Below are positions 17,859-26,925 of a DNA stretch of 64,000 nucleotides, in pieces. The notes beneath the pieces are model-generated. The model was given only the letters and a program-made list of their open reading frames with translations, had not been told where the DNA came from and did not search any database. This DNA comes from Sphingobacteriaceae bacterium GW460-11-11-14-LB5. Its GTDB lineage: Bacteria; Bacteroidota; Bacteroidia; Sphingobacteriales; Sphingobacteriaceae. The stretch covers positions 4,960,001 to 5,024,000 of the forward strand of contig CP021237.1 in NCBI GenBank assembly GCA_002151545.1. The letters run 5' to 3'. A program made the translations under genes and the position numbers. Numbering within the stretch: the stretch's first letter is position 1; each line of letters begins with the position of its first letter.

Positions 17859-18587
17859 TTAAAGGGTTTTACGATAAGATTTAATCCTGCCCAACATGTA
17901 CTTAAAGCCTATGGTATAAGCGTTATAAACATCAGGAGAGTAGTTTTTAAATTTGATACTCGGATCGTTATAACCATCTAAACCCTCGCCGAAAGTAAAG
18001 TTCGATTGCGCATTGATATTGATCACATACCGCATATAACCGTAACCATCATTAATGTAATAGTTAAAACCGAAATTTAAGGGTACCAGGAGGTTCAGGC
18101 TTTTGTCTTTACCTGGAAAAGGGCCGTAACCTGGATTAGAGGCCCAGCTTGGTTTATATCTTACGATGTCGGTAATGTTATTGTTAACAGCCCCTATACC
18201 TAAACCCACATACAAACCTCTGATGTTGTATAAAAATTCGCTTTTATCGTAGTTCGCCACTTCGCCAAGCATCAGTTTGATATTGGCGGTAATGGCCGTA
18301 TATTTATTTACAAACTGGCGGTTGTGCGGGTCGGTTTCGATATCTCCGCCTTGAACCATGCCATATTGCCCTTCTAAACCTAAGGTTACAAACGGCGTGA
18401 TATGATAATCAAAAACGCCATAGGCTGTGTATCCATAACTTCCTTTGTATACGTCGGTATAAGATTTGTTTATTCCTCCGCCAAAACCGTACGACATTTT
18501 GAAATAGTTGGACTGGGCAAAAGAAAAACTTCCTATAAAAACAAGCAGAAGGGTTATGTAAGTAGCTCTCAGCAAATTAAAAATCAT
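17859..18587 (-). CDS. Outer-membrane beta-barrel protein
   Basis: A 242-residue protein with signal peptide (YITLLLVFIGSFSFAQ) and alternating hydrophobic/aromatic strands throughout, ending in a strand (AYTIGFKYMLGRI) as expected for a small OMP beta-barrel. Glycine-rich turns such as YGFGGGINKSYTDVY are typical. It is the first gene of a probable three-gene unit with the M14 peptidase and the rhomboid protease. No specific ligand or role is visible. Confidence 0.82.
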   Translation of the reverse strand: MIFNLLRATYITLLLVFIGSFSFAQSNYFKMSYGFGGGINKSYTDVYKGSYGYTAYGVFDYHITPFVTLGLEGQYGMVQGGDIETDPHNRQFVNKYTAITANIKLMLGEVANYDKSEFLYNIRGLYVGLGIGAVNNNITDIVRYKPSWASNPGYGPFPGKDKSLNLLVPLNFGFNYYINDGYGYMRYVININAQSNFTFGEGLDGYNDPSIKFKNYSPDVYNAYTIGFKYMLGRIKSYRKTL

Positions 18588-18634
18588 ATCGTTTTTTTAC
18601 AAAAATAATATGTTTATCGAATATCTATAACTTT

Positions 18635-18642
18635 TACCTTTG
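18635..18642 (+). promoter_or_regulatory. -7 promoter box of pepT, very close to its start codon
   Basis: TACCTTTG fits TAnnTTTG. It ends only 4 nt before the ATG at 18647, so a transcript from it would have almost no leader. Confidence 0.4.
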
Positions 18643-18646
18643 AATT

Positions 18647-19900
18647 ATGAGCACATACACCAACTTTAACAAATCTCTCGAGCAGCGGTTTATAAAATAT
18701 ACGAAGATTGATACCCAATCTGATCCAAATTCTCCTACCTGTCCATCAACCTTAAAACAAAAGAATTTAGGTAAAGAATTGGTTCAGGAATTATTAGAAA
18801 TTGGCATTTCTGATGCCGAAATGGACGATAACGGCTACGTGTATGGTACTATCCCTTCAAATACAAGCAAGCAGATACCGGTAATTTTCTTCTGTTCGCA
18901 CATGGATACCTCGCCTGATTGTAGCGGCGAAAATGTTAAACCGATTATTCATGACAATTATCAAGGACAGGACTTAATTCTGCCTGACGATAATAATATT
19001 GTAATCAAACTCGCGGAACATAAAGACCTAAAACACCAGATTGGCAACGATATTATCACAGCAAGTGGAACAACTTTATTGGGTGCTGATAATAAAGCAG
19101 GATTAGCCGAAATTATGGAAGCAGCTGCCTTTTTAATGAAAAATCCTGAGGTAAAACACGGCACTATAAAACTTCTTTTTACCCCGGATGAAGAAATAGG
19201 CCGCGGTGTAGACAAAGCTGATTTAAAAAAATTAGGCGCCGATTTTGGTTATACCATAGACGGTGAAACACTGGGCTCTATTGAAGATGAAACCTTTTCT
19301 GCCGATGGAGCTACCCTTAAAATTTATGGCGTAAGTACACACCCGGGTTTCGCAAAAGGAAAAATGGAAAGTGCCATTAAAATCCTTGCCGAGATTTTAG
19401 ATGCGCTGCCAAAAGACACACTCACACCAGAAGCCACACACCAAAAAGAAGGATTTATCCATCCGGTAAGCATGCATGGGCAGGTAGAAGAGGCCGAAGC
19501 ACAGTTCATCATCAGAGATTTTACCGATGAAAAACTCGCAGCGCATGGACAGTTCCTGGAAGAAACCGTAAAAAAGGTGATGGCGAACTATCCGAAATCT
19601 ACTTACAAGTTTGATATTAAAGCACAGTACCGCAACATGAAACAGGTTTTAGATCAGCATCCTAAGATTGTACAATACGGAATTGAAGCCATTGAAAGAG
19701 CTGGAGTAGTAGCCAAACAACAAAGTATCCGTGGCGGAACTGATGGCTCGCGACTTTCGTACATGGGTTTACCTTGCCCTAATATTTTTGCCGGAGAACA
19801 TGCCTTTCATAGCAAACAAGAATGGGTAAGCGTACAGGATATGGAAAAAGCTGTACAAACCATTATTAATATCGCCTGTATCTGGGAAGAGAAGGGGTAA
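18647..19900 (+). CDS. pepT: Peptidase T (tripeptide aminopeptidase)
   Basis: A 417-residue cytoplasmic M20B metallopeptidase that releases the N-terminal residue of tripeptides. The di-zinc site is visible: FFCSHMDTSPD (His, Asp), LLGADNKAG (bridging Asp), FTPDEEIGRG (catalytic Glu pair), YTIDGE (Asp) and AGEHAFHSKQEW (last His). The lid domain lies about residues 205-310. The opening SLEQRFIKYTKIDTQSD is typical of PepT. It is divergent from the beta-barrel gene. Confidence 0.97.
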   Translation: MSTYTNFNKSLEQRFIKYTKIDTQSDPNSPTCPSTLKQKNLGKELVQELLEIGISDAEMDDNGYVYGTIPSNTSKQIPVIFFCSHMDTSPDCSGENVKPIIHDNYQGQDLILPDDNNIVIKLAEHKDLKHQIGNDIITASGTTLLGADNKAGLAEIMEAAAFLMKNPEVKHGTIKLLFTPDEEIGRGVDKADLKKLGADFGYTIDGETLGSIEDETFSADGATLKIYGVSTHPGFAKGKMESAIKILAEILDALPKDTLTPEATHQKEGFIHPVSMHGQVEEAEAQFIIRDFTDEKLAAHGQFLEETVKKVMANYPKSTYKFDIKAQYRNMKQVLDQHPKIVQYGIEAIERAGVVAKQQSIRGGTDGSRLSYMGLPCPNIFAGEHAFHSKQEWVSVQDMEKAVQTIINIACIWEEKG

Positions 19901-19975
19901 GTCCTGAGTCCTTAGTCTTGAGTCCAAAGTCTTGAGTCCTTATCATTCGATGATTAGACTCAGGACTAAAGACTA
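19901..19975. repeat. GAGTC/AGTCC word array between pepT and next gene
   Basis: Degenerate repeats of GTCCTGAGTCCTTAGTC type followed by the complementary words GACTCAGGACTAAAGACTAA. Similar words occur at about 23755-23790 and in each copy of the 23.7-24.4 kb repeat. No gene. Confidence 0.6.
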
Positions 19976-20302
19976 ATAAGCAGCCTGCCCAATATCCAGC
20001 CGTGCTATTTTTCCTTCCTTGTTCAGCTGAAACTTAAAATAGGTTTTAAAATCGCCCCATTGGTCGGAGTGGAAATCGCCATAGACCTCCATTCCGTTGT
20101 TTTCAACTTTATCTATACAGGTAAAACGCTCATGTCCGAGTGCTTTTTTAAAGAAATTATTAAATTTCATCTGGTTCCCGTCGTCGTAAAAGGCAACATC
20201 CGTCGCAAATAAAGGAAACCATGTTTTTTCATCACCTTTTTGCAAAGCGGTAATAGCGGCCTTTACTTTTGCATTTGATAATTTTGTTAAATCTATCGCC
20301 AT
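19973..20302 (-). CDS. NTF2-like/SnoaL-type small protein
   Basis: A 109-residue protein fitting the NTF2-like fold: an N-terminal helix region (KVKAAITALQKGDEKTWFPLF), then DVAFYDDG and strands ending in FKFQLNKEGKIARLDIG. There is no signal peptide. Proteins of this fold range from enzymes to ligand-binding subunits, so no role can be given. It is transcribed towards pepT, away from the aldose epimerase gene. Confidence 0.78.
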   Translation of the reverse strand: MAIDLTKLSNAKVKAAITALQKGDEKTWFPLFATDVAFYDDGNQMKFNNFFKKALGHERFTCIDKVENNGMEVYGDFHSDQWGDFKTYFKFQLNKEGKIARLDIGQAAY

Positions 20303-20456
20303 AGGTTTCTGATTTTGTTTTTGAGCGAAAGTAAATGCGCGGGTAATAAAATAAACAGTGCATTAAGCTTTTTCATGAGCTTAAGCTTTAAGCAGTGATC
20401 AAAATTAATAAAAAAGATATTTTTAAAGTACATCTTTTTGTTACTTTTAGCTTGTA

Positions 20457-21323
20457 ATGATAACTCTCGAGAACGACTATATAAAAGTTAGCCTGGCTGC
20501 TAAAGGCGCAGAACTTCAAGGCTTATTTAGTAAAGAAACCCGGCTGGAATATTTATGGAATGCCAATCCTAAATATTGGGCAAAATACAGTCCGGTTTTA
20601 TTTCCTATTGTTGGCTCATTAAAAAACAACCATTTTACTTACCAGGGTAAAAGTTACGAGCTCCCTCGCCATGGTTTTGCCCGCGATCATGTTTTTAATT
20701 TCGAAAAAATAAGTGAAACTGAAGCTATCTTTACATTAACTCAAAACGAAGATACCTTAAAAGTATATCCCTTTTATTTTGAGTTGAAACTACGCTATCA
20801 GTTAATAGATAGAAAGCTGAACTTAACCTACGAGGTAAAAAATACAGGTACTGCCGAGCTTTTATTCTCCATTGGTGCACATCCGGCATTTGCAGTACCC
20901 AATACACCCAATACTGTTTACGAAGATTATTACCTGGCCTTTAATGCCGACGAGAAACTAACTTTCTGGAAACTCGAAGATGGCTTAGTGGCCGATGAAA
21001 CGGAGCTCATTGAACTCGGTGGCCACAGGTTAAACCTTAAGCACGACTTGTTTTATAATGATGCACTGGTTTTTAAAACCCTACAGAGCAATTGCATTAG
21101 TTTGCTCAACAATAAAAACGATTATGGCCTGCATTTTCATTTCGAAGAATTTCCTTTCTTCGGTATATGGGCTGCCACCGATGCCCCTTTTGTTTGTTTA
21201 GAACCCTGGTGCGGAGTGGCCGATGGCGTTCACCACGATCAGGAATTAACACACAAAGAGGGTATGATAAAACTTGATGCCGGCGAAAACTGGTCGCGGT
21301 TTTGGGAAGTAGAGTGTTTTTAG
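20457..21323 (+). CDS. Aldose 1-epimerase family protein (LacX-like)
   Basis: A 288-residue galactose-mutarotase-like beta-sandwich protein of the LacX/YeaD-type subgroup. Conserved positions are visible: LPRHGFARD (His), SIGAHPAFAVP (catalytic His) and VCLEPWCGVADG (catalytic Glu region). It would interconvert anomers of a sugar or sugar phosphate in the cytoplasm; the substrate is unknown. It stands alone. A weak promoter-like TACTTTTA lies just upstream of the start. Confidence 0.88.
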   Translation: MITLENDYIKVSLAAKGAELQGLFSKETRLEYLWNANPKYWAKYSPVLFPIVGSLKNNHFTYQGKSYELPRHGFARDHVFNFEKISETEAIFTLTQNEDTLKVYPFYFELKLRYQLIDRKLNLTYEVKNTGTAELLFSIGAHPAFAVPNTPNTVYEDYYLAFNADEKLTFWKLEDGLVADETELIELGGHRLNLKHDLFYNDALVFKTLQSNCISLLNNKNDYGLHFHFEEFPFFGIWAATDAPFVCLEPWCGVADGVHHDQELTHKEGMIKLDAGENWSRFWEVECF

Positions 21324-21432
21324 GTGGATTAGCGTAAGGAAAAGTAGCGAAACAAGCTTCATTTCTTAATCTAGTTTAAGAAAATTGTGCGCCGCAGGTA
21401 TTAATTTGCCGTTTAAATAATTATCCAGCAAA

Positions 21433-21864
21433 ATGAAAAACAGCGCACATTTCCCTCAATTATTTCTTCGCCTCGCTTTGGGTATTGGTTTTATACTTCC
21501 TGTTATGGACCGCTTTGGCTGGCTGGGCGCACCAGGCTCGCCAACTGTTGGCTGGGGCGATTGGTCGGCCTTTTTAGATTACACCAACTCCTTAATGCCC
21601 TTTTTAGCGAGGCCTGCAGCGAACGTAATGGCTATTCTGGCCACAGCCGGCGAGTTAATTTTTGCGATATTGCTTATCGTGGGTTACAAAATTAAGCTGG
21701 CCGCTATCGGTAGTTTTTTGCTCACACTAGCCTTTGCCCTCTCCATGCTCATCTTTGCCAATTACAGGGCTCCGTTTAATTATTCTGTTTTTGTTGTAAG
21801 CGCCTCCAGCCTGTTGCTGACCACACTGCCCACTTATAAATGGAGTATAGATGCAGGTAAATAA
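21433..21864 (+). CDS. DoxX family membrane protein
   Basis: A 143-residue protein with four hydrophobic helices (about residues 8-25, 60-84, 87-107 and 113-130). The N-terminal LFLRLALGIGFILPVMDRFGW and the third/fourth helix pattern are typical of DoxX/DoxD-like proteins of unknown inner-membrane function. It stands alone, followed by a terminator about 150 nt downstream. A second, distinct DoxX gene is present at 48.7 kb. Confidence 0.82.
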   Translation: MKNSAHFPQLFLRLALGIGFILPVMDRFGWLGAPGSPTVGWGDWSAFLDYTNSLMPFLARPAANVMAILATAGELIFAILLIVGYKIKLAAIGSFLLTLAFALSMLIFANYRAPFNYSVFVVSASSLLLTTLPTYKWSIDAGK

Positions 21865-22014
21865 TTATCCACATTAAAATTTTGTTATCGCCTTGTAGTG
21901 AAAACCACTACCCAGAAAGGGGTATTTTTACCTTTTAATTTGATGTTAACATGTTGATAACTATATTTATCATGTTAAAATTAAATCAACGGGACGATTT
22001 AGATTAAAACGCGA

Positions 22015-22043
22015 AGCCTTTCAGCAATGAAAGGCTTTTTTTT
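22015..22043 (+). terminator. Intrinsic terminator downstream of the DoxX gene
   Basis: AGCCTTTC and GAAAGGCT arms followed by eight T. It lies 150 nt after the DoxX stop, so it may instead end a short RNA transcribed from around 21950. The gap 21865-22358 otherwise holds no gene. Confidence 0.75.
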
Positions 22044-22045
22044 GC

Positions 22046-22076
22046 AAAAAAAACACGTCCTAAAAGAGGACGTGTT
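22046..22076 (-). terminator. Intrinsic terminator facing the LRR-kinase gene
   Basis: AACACGTCCT (22052-22061) and its complement AGGACGTGTT (about 22067-22076); on the minus strand the stem is followed by a T-run. It could end the LRR-kinase transcript, whose stop is about 280 nt upstream. Confidence 0.65.
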
Positions 22077-22358
22077 CATTCAAATCTAAAATTATTTTGG
22101 GACGATTGAGAATTAATCCAAATAAAGTGTTTAATACCCTGATACAAATATGAAAAAGATTAAGGATTTATTTCCGTTCAGTTTTATTCATCTGTAAAGG
22201 AGCCGCTTACCTAAAAAGCCGCTATAGAATGAATAAAACATTTTAGTATGTTTAAAATCATTCTTTTTCACATAAATGATCTGTGTTATGGCAACAAATA
22301 AGCCTGAACAAAAGAAATGCTGTTAATTTCCCAACGAAATTAAGACCCAAAACTCAGG

Positions 22359-23660
22359 TTAAATATCAGCCAGGGCCTCAACCAAATCCTGAAAACCAGG
22401 CCTGTTTAATGGCGATGGAGCTAAACAGGCATCCCGTAACGCACTCAACGTATTGAAACAGGTGCTGCTTACCGCTTCGTTTTTTAAAGAAAGTAAATCA
22501 TCCAGCAGGTAACCGTAAGCACTCACTTCTATGCGCTCCAACGCATGGGCCAGTGTAATATCAGTCTGATCGTAAAAACTTGCAGCACCGAAATCACCGA
22601 ACAAAGTACTGCCTTCATCATCAATCAAAGTATTGTGTGCATATAAATCGCCATGCATAATTCCCGCCTCGTGTAATTGCGCAGCTAACGAGGCGATGGT
22701 TTTGGCAATACCCAACAATTGTTTTTCTGACAACTGCATACCTGCCGGAAAAACATCCCTGGTACAGCTTGCTAAACTTGGTGGATTGCCCAGATTATAA
22801 AAATGATGCGGGATGAGGTCCATCACCAGACCTTTTTTATCTTCCGGATGCAGGGCAATCTGCCCGATTAAATTAACCAAACCAGGATGATACCCGGCAG
22901 CAATATAGGCTGTCATCTCATCTTCTGGCAAACCATCACTGGTTACATTGCCCTTAAATATTTTAACCGCTACCTCCTGCGTTTCATCACCAATAGTCCT
23001 ATTTGCTTTCGAAATAACACCCGAAGCACCTTCACCCAATAAATGGTTAATCTCCAAATCGTGCCAGTTAACTAGCGAGAGCGCTTCCACAGCTGGTGTT
23101 TTACTAAAGTTGTTTCCGGAAAAAGCAATCCATGATAGTTTAGGCATGGCGGCTATCCATTGTGGCAGTGCATGCAGTTTATTAGCGGCTATACGCAATA
23201 ACGATAAATTTTGGCAGTGGCTTAATTCTTCTGGCAAGGCAGTTAAAAGATTACCCGACAACATTAGCTTTTGCATGCGCGTACACAGCCCGATCTCTTT
23301 TGGTAATTCGGCAATATTGTTATTTGTTAAAATCAGCCAGCGAAGATTGGGATTGAGCGATTTTGATGGCACCGTTTTAATCTGGTTAGATTTAAATCCG
23401 ACGATATCCAGCAAGGGGCAATCGGCGAGTACCTCAGGCATCACCGTAAAAAGATTTTCAGAACAGAAGAAAATCTTCAGTTTCTTTAAACGTCCAAAAT
23501 CAGCTGGCAGCGTACTTAGCTTGTTAAAAGAAAGATCGAGTACCTCGAGTGTTTCAGCCAGATCGAATATTTCTTCAGGGAAAGAACGAAGATCTTCTGA
23601 AAGTTTTAACGATACCGCTCCTTTAAGTTTTCCGCTTTGTAATGCTAACAGGCTTTGCAT
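22359..23660 (-). CDS. Leucine-rich-repeat protein kinase-like protein
   Basis: A 433-residue cytoplasmic protein that joins about eight leucine-rich repeats (residues ~15-195, with LEVLDLSFNKLSTLP as the clearest unit) to a eukaryotic-like kinase domain (~205-433). Kinase landmarks are present: glycine loop LGEGASGV (208-215), AVKIFK with Lys233, HGDLYAHN with Asp338 and Asn343, and GDFGAA with Asp356. The catalytic loop is HGD rather than HRD, as in lipopolysaccharide-kinase-like and other atypical kinases. All key residues are kept, so an active kinase is plausible. It has no signal or membrane segment. The substrate is unknown and no partner phosphatase is adjacent. Confidence 0.88.
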   Translation of the reverse strand: MQSLLALQSGKLKGAVSLKLSEDLRSFPEEIFDLAETLEVLDLSFNKLSTLPADFGRLKKLKIFFCSENLFTVMPEVLADCPLLDIVGFKSNQIKTVPSKSLNPNLRWLILTNNNIAELPKEIGLCTRMQKLMLSGNLLTALPEELSHCQNLSLLRIAANKLHALPQWIAAMPKLSWIAFSGNNFSKTPAVEALSLVNWHDLEINHLLGEGASGVISKANRTIGDETQEVAVKIFKGNVTSDGLPEDEMTAYIAAGYHPGLVNLIGQIALHPEDKKGLVMDLIPHHFYNLGNPPSLASCTRDVFPAGMQLSEKQLLGIAKTIASLAAQLHEAGIMHGDLYAHNTLIDDEGSTLFGDFGAASFYDQTDITLAHALERIEVSAYGYLLDDLLSLKNEAVSSTCFNTLSALRDACLAPSPLNRPGFQDLVEALADI

Positions 23661-23718
23661 GTATTCTGGTTTAAGGCAACGAAGATAGGGAGTTTAATTT
23701 GGAGTGGAGAGTCTTTGA

Positions 23719-24500
23719 TGATGGAAAATGTAGGATGGATGATGGTGTTTAGTCCGAAGTCGGGAGTCTGAAGTCAGGAGTCAATAAACGTCTATGCTCA
23801 GCGATTGTCATCCCACGCATGTCCAAGAACCTTTAATTGAACCATATAAGACATAGAGGTGGCATATAAGCTCATGGGTCTTATATTCCTTATATGGTAA
23901 AGAACTTTGCGTCCAGCAATTGTCATCCTGAGCGGAGTCGAAGGATCTTGTATGATGGAAAATGTAAGATGGATGATGGAGTTTAGTCCGAAGTCGGGAG
24001 TCCAGAGTCAGGAGTCAATAAACGTCTTGTCATCCCTCGCATGTCCAAGAACCTTTAATTGAACTATATAAGCCATAGAAGGGGCATATAAGCTCATGGG
24101 TCTTATATTTTCTTATATTCCTTATATGGTAATGAACTTTGCGTCCAGCGATCGTCATCCTGAGCGGAGTCGAAGAATCTTGTATGATGGAAAACGTAAG
24201 ATGGATGATGGAGTTTAGTCCGAAGTCGGGAGTCCAGAGTCAGGAGTCAATAAACGTCTTATCATCCCACGCATGCCCAATAATCTTTAATTGAAGCATA
24301 TAAGACATAGAAGGATCATATTAGCTCAATGGTCTTAGATTTTCTTACATTCCTTATATGGTTAAAACTTCATTTTTTACGCCTAGCGCTACAATCTTTG
24401 TGGCTATCTCTGTGTTCTTTGCGGTTAAAAACATGGCATATAAGCTCAAGGCCCTTATATTTCTTACATTCCTTTATGGTAATGAACTGAACTTTACGCA
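23719..24500. repeat. Tandem ~233-bp intergenic repeat, three copies plus a partial
   Basis: Units start at 23719, 23953 and 24185 with TGATGGAAAATGTAAGATGG. Each contains the words GTCCGAAGTCGGGAGTC, CAATAAACGTCT, a CATATAAG...CTTATAT pair capable of folding, and a closing TCATCCTGAGCGGAGTCGAA. A fourth, truncated piece runs from about 24437 to 24500. No coding potential is seen; the repeat fills most of the gap 23661-24597 upstream of the thiamine operon. The related word CCTTATATTTCTTATATGG recurs near 39070. Confidence 0.88.
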
Positions 24501-24599
24501 CATCGAATGTATGCTTCTATATTAGACTCAACCTCATATAGATTTTATCTATATAAATTTTTATTTGCAATAGAAATTTAATCCTATATATTTACAAAA

Positions 24600-24672
24600 A
24601 ACTTTAGGGGTGCCTACGTGCTGAGAAATACCCTTTGAACCTGATGCAGTTAGTACTGCCGAAGGGAAAAGT
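24600..24672 (+). promoter_or_regulatory. TPP riboswitch of the thiamine biosynthesis operon
   Basis: AGGGGTGCC (24606-24614), GCTGAGAAATACCC, GAACCTGATGCAGTTAGTA and CTGCCGAAGGGA follow in the order of a compact TPP aptamer. Downstream, AGCAATACCATTGCT followed by GTCTTTT (24678-24698) and the hairpin CCCCGTTACGGGG (24701-24713) may serve as the expression platform. It precedes thiS by about 75 nt and should shut off the operon when thiamine diphosphate is abundant. Confidence 0.95.
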
Positions 24673-24744
24673 GAAAGCAATACCATTGCTGTCTTTTCGA
24701 CCCCGTTACGGGGCAATCTCTATAGTTTTTCCAATTTTTTTAAT

Positions 24745-24948
24745 ATGGAAGTAACTATAAACAATCAAAACCATCTCCTTAACGAAGCCTGTTCCATCGC
24801 ACAGATGCTTGCTTTGGTGCTCTTTTCAGAAACCAATGGCCTTGCCATAGCCGTAAACCAAACCATCATTTCCAAATCTGATTGGGACAGGTATCTGCTA
24901 AATCCAGGCGACCAGGTCATCATCATTAAAGCCACGCAGGGCGGATAA
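24745..24948 (+). CDS. thiS: Sulfur carrier protein ThiS
   Basis: A 67-residue ubiquitin-like protein ending in the required diglycine (KATQGG). The C-terminal glycine is adenylated by ThiF and becomes a thiocarboxylate that donates sulfur to the thiazole ring made by ThiG. The beta-grasp pattern (MEVTINNQNHLL... GDQVIIIKATQGG) is clear. It is the first gene of the riboswitch-led operon; thiC follows after 88 nt. Confidence 0.95.
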   Translation: MEVTINNQNHLLNEACSIAQMLALVLFSETNGLAIAVNQTIISKSDWDRYLLNPGDQVIIIKATQGG

Positions 24949-25036
24949 TGTTGAAGAGAGCGGGAGTGAATGCGCATTTCACAATCCATTCAATCATTCC
25001 TTCATTCAATTACTCAATAATCGAACCTACCCATAT

Positions 25037-26920
25037 ATGAAACAAGAAAAAACCCCAAATCAGGAAGTCATCAGCCGCAGCCCTTTTCCGGCCTCACGTA
25101 AGATATTTGTACCCGGAAAAATCCACGATATACAAGTGGCCATGCGCGAGATCAGTTTAACCGAAACCAAAATCCACAATGGCTTTGGTTTAACCGAACC
25201 CAATCCGCCTGTAACCGTTTACGATACCAGCGGACCCTATACCGATCCTAATGCGGTTATTGATGTAAAAAAAGGCTTGCCACGCATCAGGGAGCAATGG
25301 ATTAAAGACCGACTGGATATAGAAGAACTCGCTGAACTATCTTCAGCTTACGGACAACAGCGCCTGGCCGATGAAAAACTTGATGCTTTACGCTTTAATT
25401 TCATCAACAAACCCTATAAAGCACAGGCTGGCGCCAATGTGTCGCAAATGCATTATGCCAGAAAAGGAATCATTACGGCTGAAATGGAGTATATAGCCAT
25501 CAGGGAAAACCAACAGATTGAATTGCTTAATGCACAACTGGGCGAACAGCACGAGGTAATGAACCACCAGCACCAGGGCAATAGCTTCGGTGCAAATACC
25601 CCGAAAGGTTACATCACTCCCGAATTCGTAAGGGCAGAGGTAGCCGCTGGCCGTGCCGTAATTCCCTGCAACATCAACCACCCCGAGCTTGAGCCGATGA
25701 TTATTGGCCGAAACTTTCTGGTGAAAATTAATGCCAATATTGGCAATTCAGCTGTTACTTCCACCATCGAAGAAGAAGTAGAAAAAGCCGTGTGGGCCTG
25801 CCGCTGGGGAGCCGATACCATTATGGATTTATCAACCGGAAAGAATATCCACGAAACCCGCGAATGGATTATCCGCAATTCACCCGTGCCCATCGGTACT
25901 GTTCCGATTTATCAGGCTTTGGAAAAAGTAAATGGAAAAGCCGAAGACCTGACCTGGGAAATTTTCCGCGATACTTTAATTGAGCAAGCCGAACAAGGCG
26001 TAGATTATTTTACCATCCATGCCGGCGTACTGCTCCGTTATGTGCCTTTAACCGCTAAAAGGATTACTGGTATTGTTTCGCGGGGCGGATCGATTATGGC
26101 CAAATGGTGCCTGGCTCATCACAAAGAAAATTTCCTGTATACCCATTTTGAGGAAATCTGCGAAATTATGAAAGCATACGATGTCGCCTTTTCATTAGGT
26201 GATGGCTTAAGACCTGGCTGTATTGCCGATGCCAATGATGCCGCACAGTTTTCGGAGCTCGAAACCCTTGGCGAACTCACCAAAATCGCCTGGAAACACG
26301 ATGTCCAAACGATTATAGAGGGCCCCGGGCATGTACCCATGCACCTGATTAAGGCCAATATGGAAAAACAACTCGAACATTGCGGCGAAGCGCCTTTTTA
26401 CACTTTAGGTCCGCTAACGATTGATATTGCGCCTGGTTACGACCACATTACCTCAGCCATTGGCGCTGCCATGATCGGCTGGTTTGGCACAGCCATGCTC
26501 TGTTATGTAACCCCGAAAGAACACTTAGGACTGCCCAACAAAAAGGATGTTAAAGATGGCGTAATTACCTATAAAATTGCTGCCCATGCGGCCGATTTAG
26601 CTAAAGGTCACCCAGGTGCGCAATACCGCGATAATGCTTTAAGTAAGGCACGGTTCGAGTTTAGATGGGAAGATCAATTTAACCTCTCCCTCGATCCAGA
26701 TACCGCAAAAGAGTTTCATGATGAAACTTTACCTGCCGAAGGTGCTAAGATTGCACACTTCTGTTCGATGTGCGGTCCGAATTTCTGTTCCATGAAAATT
26801 ACACAGGATGTGCGCGAATATGCGGCAAAACAAGGCGTAGCAGCAGAAGAGGCTTTGGCGCAGGGCATGCAGGAAAAATCGAAAGAGTTTACCCAAAAAG
26901 GAAGCGAAATTTATTCTTAA
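25037..26920 (+). CDS. thiC: Phosphomethylpyrimidine synthase ThiC
   Basis: A radical SAM enzyme of 627 residues that converts aminoimidazole ribotide to hydroxymethylpyrimidine phosphate, the pyrimidine half of thiamine. Typical segments are present: MHYARKGIITAEMEYIAIRE, MDLSTGKNIHETREWI, IEGPGHVPMH and, near the C-terminus, the non-canonical cluster motif CSMCGPNFC (CX2CX4C). The N-terminal domain is complete (start MKQEKTPNQEV). The next gene starts 5 nt after the stop. Confidence 0.98.
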   Translation: MKQEKTPNQEVISRSPFPASRKIFVPGKIHDIQVAMREISLTETKIHNGFGLTEPNPPVTVYDTSGPYTDPNAVIDVKKGLPRIREQWIKDRLDIEELAELSSAYGQQRLADEKLDALRFNFINKPYKAQAGANVSQMHYARKGIITAEMEYIAIRENQQIELLNAQLGEQHEVMNHQHQGNSFGANTPKGYITPEFVRAEVAAGRAVIPCNINHPELEPMIIGRNFLVKINANIGNSAVTSTIEEEVEKAVWACRWGADTIMDLSTGKNIHETREWIIRNSPVPIGTVPIYQALEKVNGKAEDLTWEIFRDTLIEQAEQGVDYFTIHAGVLLRYVPLTAKRITGIVSRGGSIMAKWCLAHHKENFLYTHFEEICEIMKAYDVAFSLGDGLRPGCIADANDAAQFSELETLGELTKIAWKHDVQTIIEGPGHVPMHLIKANMEKQLEHCGEAPFYTLGPLTIDIAPGYDHITSAIGAAMIGWFGTAMLCYVTPKEHLGLPNKKDVKDGVITYKIAAHAADLAKGHPGAQYRDNALSKARFEFRWEDQFNLSLDPDTAKEFHDETLPAEGAKIAHFCSMCGPNFCSMKITQDVREYAAKQGVAAEEALAQGMQEKSKEFTQKGSEIYS

Positions 26921-26925
26921 GCCAA

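Noticed and set aside
21940..22045. Small RNA ending at the terminator 22015-22043
   Set aside because: A promoter-like stretch lies near 21955-21970, but the terminator can equally serve the DoxX gene; nothing distinguishes the two.
23719..24500. CRISPR-like array
   Set aside because: The repeated unit is ~233 bp with no short constant repeat/unique spacer alternation, and no cas genes are present.
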